Position numbers and translations under genes: made by a program. A DNA stretch of 64,000 nucleotides from Candidatus Gracilibacteria bacterium GN02-872 (lineage in GTDB: Bacteria; Patescibacteriota; Gracilibacteria; BD1-5; UBA6164), in assembly GCA_003260325.1 (NCBI GenBank), contig MOLU01000002.1, positions 85,536 to 149,535 of the forward strand. The letters run 5' to 3'. How positions within the stretch are numbered: the stretch's first letter is position 1; each line of letters begins with the position of its first letter. This document shows, in pieces, positions 62,699-64,000 of the stretch. The notes beneath the pieces are model-generated. The model searched no databases. It had not been told where the DNA came from and saw nothing but the letters and a program-made list of their open reading frames with translations.

Positions 62699-62869
62699 AT
62701 GAAAACAAAAAAAATGCTTGCAACTGCAATTATTACATCGTTAACCTTACTTGCTTCTTGCTCAAATGCGATAGATAACACAAATGGATTTCAATGTAAA
62801 AAAGATTGAACCGAAGTTTGTCGGGATAATAGACATTTGAACCTACAAAATAAGGGTAGGTATTTGTAA
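62699..62869 (+). CDS. Small lipoprotein ORF overlapping the ftsA-like gene
   Basis: 56 residues. Signal MKTKKMLATAIITSLTLLAS and lipobox LASCSNA, then a short body (DNTNGFQCKKDGTEVCRDNR). The last 86 bp overlap the ftsA-like frame out of register. So either the two are truly overlapping genes or the lipoprotein body was lost and replaced by the ftsA gene. Confidence 0.45.
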
Positions 62870-63992
62870 AGTATTTAATAGAAATGTTGAACTTATCTGA
62901 TATGGAGAGAAAAGACAAGATTTAAACGATATTTATCTTCAAGAAATAAAAAATATAGAAAATGTCTGTGAAAACATAAAACAAGCTGTAGAAAAAGCCG
63001 AAATCGATGCAAAAATGAAAGTTCAAGAATTTATGGTAAACATACCTACTTCAAATATCTTTTTTGAGTCAAGTACTGTAAACTATATAAAACAAGAACC
63101 TGAAAAGGAAATTGATGACGAATCAATGTATAAAATTTTAAAAGATATAGAATTAAATATTTTTAAAAATCATTACAAAAGAATAAAATCAAGCTCTGGT
63201 TATGATAAAAATGATTTAAGGCTTATTATAAGTAATATTTCAAATATTATGCTTGATTCTCAGCCATCAAAAGTTTTGCTTTGAAAAAAAGCAAGATTTA
63301 TCGATGCTTCAGTTTTAAATATTTTTATCACGAGAACAAAATTTGAAATAAAAAACCAACTGGCAAACTATTTAAAAAAAGATGTTGTCAGTATAATCCC
63401 GACAGAATACGCATTAGTTTGATTATTTTCTGATAGAAAAAATATTGTTATCCTGGATTTAGGAAACACTCACACTTCAATAATAGTCAAAAGAAATTGA
63501 AATATTTTATGAGTTAAAAAACTAACTTTTTGAATAAATGATTTTATAAAAATTGTTAGAGGAAAGTATAATTTAGCGAGAAGTGAAATAATAAAGAAAA
63601 TTGATGAAAATGTTTTTGAACAAGAAAAAGAAGAATTCTTAGAAATTTTTAGTGATATTTTAATTATTGCTTTAGAAGATATTTTGAGATTTGATGTTTG
63701 TCCTGATCAATTTTTTATAGCTTGATGATGAGCAAATAAATTTATCAGAGAATATTTACAAAATTTAGATTTCAACAAATATAATTTGAGAATGGTGAAA
63801 AAAATAACAATTGTTTCACCAAAAATAGATTTTATTGACAACAAAATCACAGAAAATCCAACTTGGATTGATTCTGCAAAATCAAATATAAATATTTATG
63901 CAATGATAAAATCTACTCTTGATTTTATAAAGAAAGATAAAAATAAAATCGAGAGAATTATTAAAAAAATAATTGATGAAGTAAACAAATAA
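62784..63992 (+). CDS. ftsA: FtsA-like actin-family cell division protein
   Basis: 402 residues. N-terminal phosphate-1 motif FVGIIDIGTYKIRVGICKV, SHS2 region (EFMVNIPTSNIFFE), phosphate-2 NIVILDLGNTHTSIIVKRNG, and adenosine loop FFIAGGGANKF. This is FtsA/PilM. A Cys/Lys tail and short C-terminal helix (KKIIDEVNK) could bind the membrane. ATG at 62784 is the only one that includes GIIDIGT. A near-identical 3' copy sits beside rpoD. Confidence 0.8.
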
Positions 63993-64000
63993 AAAAATAG

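Noticed and set aside
1..64000. tRNA, rRNA or CRISPR arrays
   Set aside because: No cloverleaf-like GC-rich segment with a TTCRANNC arm, no rRNA stretches and no regularly spaced repeats were seen by eye.

Overview
This window comes from a very AT-rich bacterium that reads UGA as glycine (genetic code 25). Read with the standard code almost every gene breaks. With UGA = Gly, P-loops, the DnaK start (GIDLGTTNS), the tRNA synthetase motifs and the rRNA methyltransferase motifs all become intact, with TGA at invariant glycines. Only Gracilibacteria (BD1-5) and Absconditabacteria (SR1) of the CPR are known for this code. The window does not settle which one; no rRNA, tRNA, prfB or tRNA-Gly(UCA) gene is present. 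Most starts have no Shine-Dalgarno (SD) sequence. Readable promoters are TTGACA/TTGATT/TTGCAA plus TATAAT, nearly always with a 16-bp spacer.

Layout. 0-10 kb: methyltransferase; operon rpsT-infC-rpmI-rplT-yidD (minus); small membrane and secreted proteins carrying a local duplication; pheT; a peptidoglycan-binding-like protein; a large double-AAA ATPase. 10-16.6 kb: excalibur protein, RlmL-like methyltransferase, DsbA-like thiol oxidoreductase with a GCPAC membrane partner, secreted protein, dnaK with a CIRCE-like HrcA site. 16.7-19.1 kb: a row of very small monocistronic genes that avoid UGA, carry strong SD sites and each have their own promoter and terminator; this is the most unusual accessory region. 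19.3-29 kb: proS, unknown genes, rlmH, an ECF sigma/putative anti-sigma/beta-propeller operon, tyrS, a DUF4375-like gene, an ABC ATPase. 29-37 kb: two paralogous lipoproteins, a P-type cation ATPase, a repeat element, a broken amidase, a stray ftsA tail, rpoD.

37-56 kb: secreted C10/C39-like protease and neighbour, dnaG, AIM24 family, tmk-yraN-trmB, DUF389, gdhA, a third lipoprotein, dps with a Fur-like box, ppa, a PriA lacking its helicase N-half, a compact hairpin RNA whose loop resembles anti-SD sequence, rsmI, recA, dnaQ-type exonuclease, short M16-like protein, sigma-region-4/HARE-like regulator. 56-64 kb: two minor pilin-like genes, RluA-type pseudouridine synthase, a methyltransferase, a YbaK-like deacylase, a VTC polyphosphate-polymerase-like gene with DUF4956, and ftsA overlapping a small lipoprotein ORF.

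Most of the content is housekeeping: translation, replication, cell division and redox. The novelty lies in the UGA-free cassette cluster with repeated HrcA-type control, the putative anti-SD small RNA, a 19-bp palindrome repeated upstream of unrelated genes, and several truncated or duplicated gene pieces.
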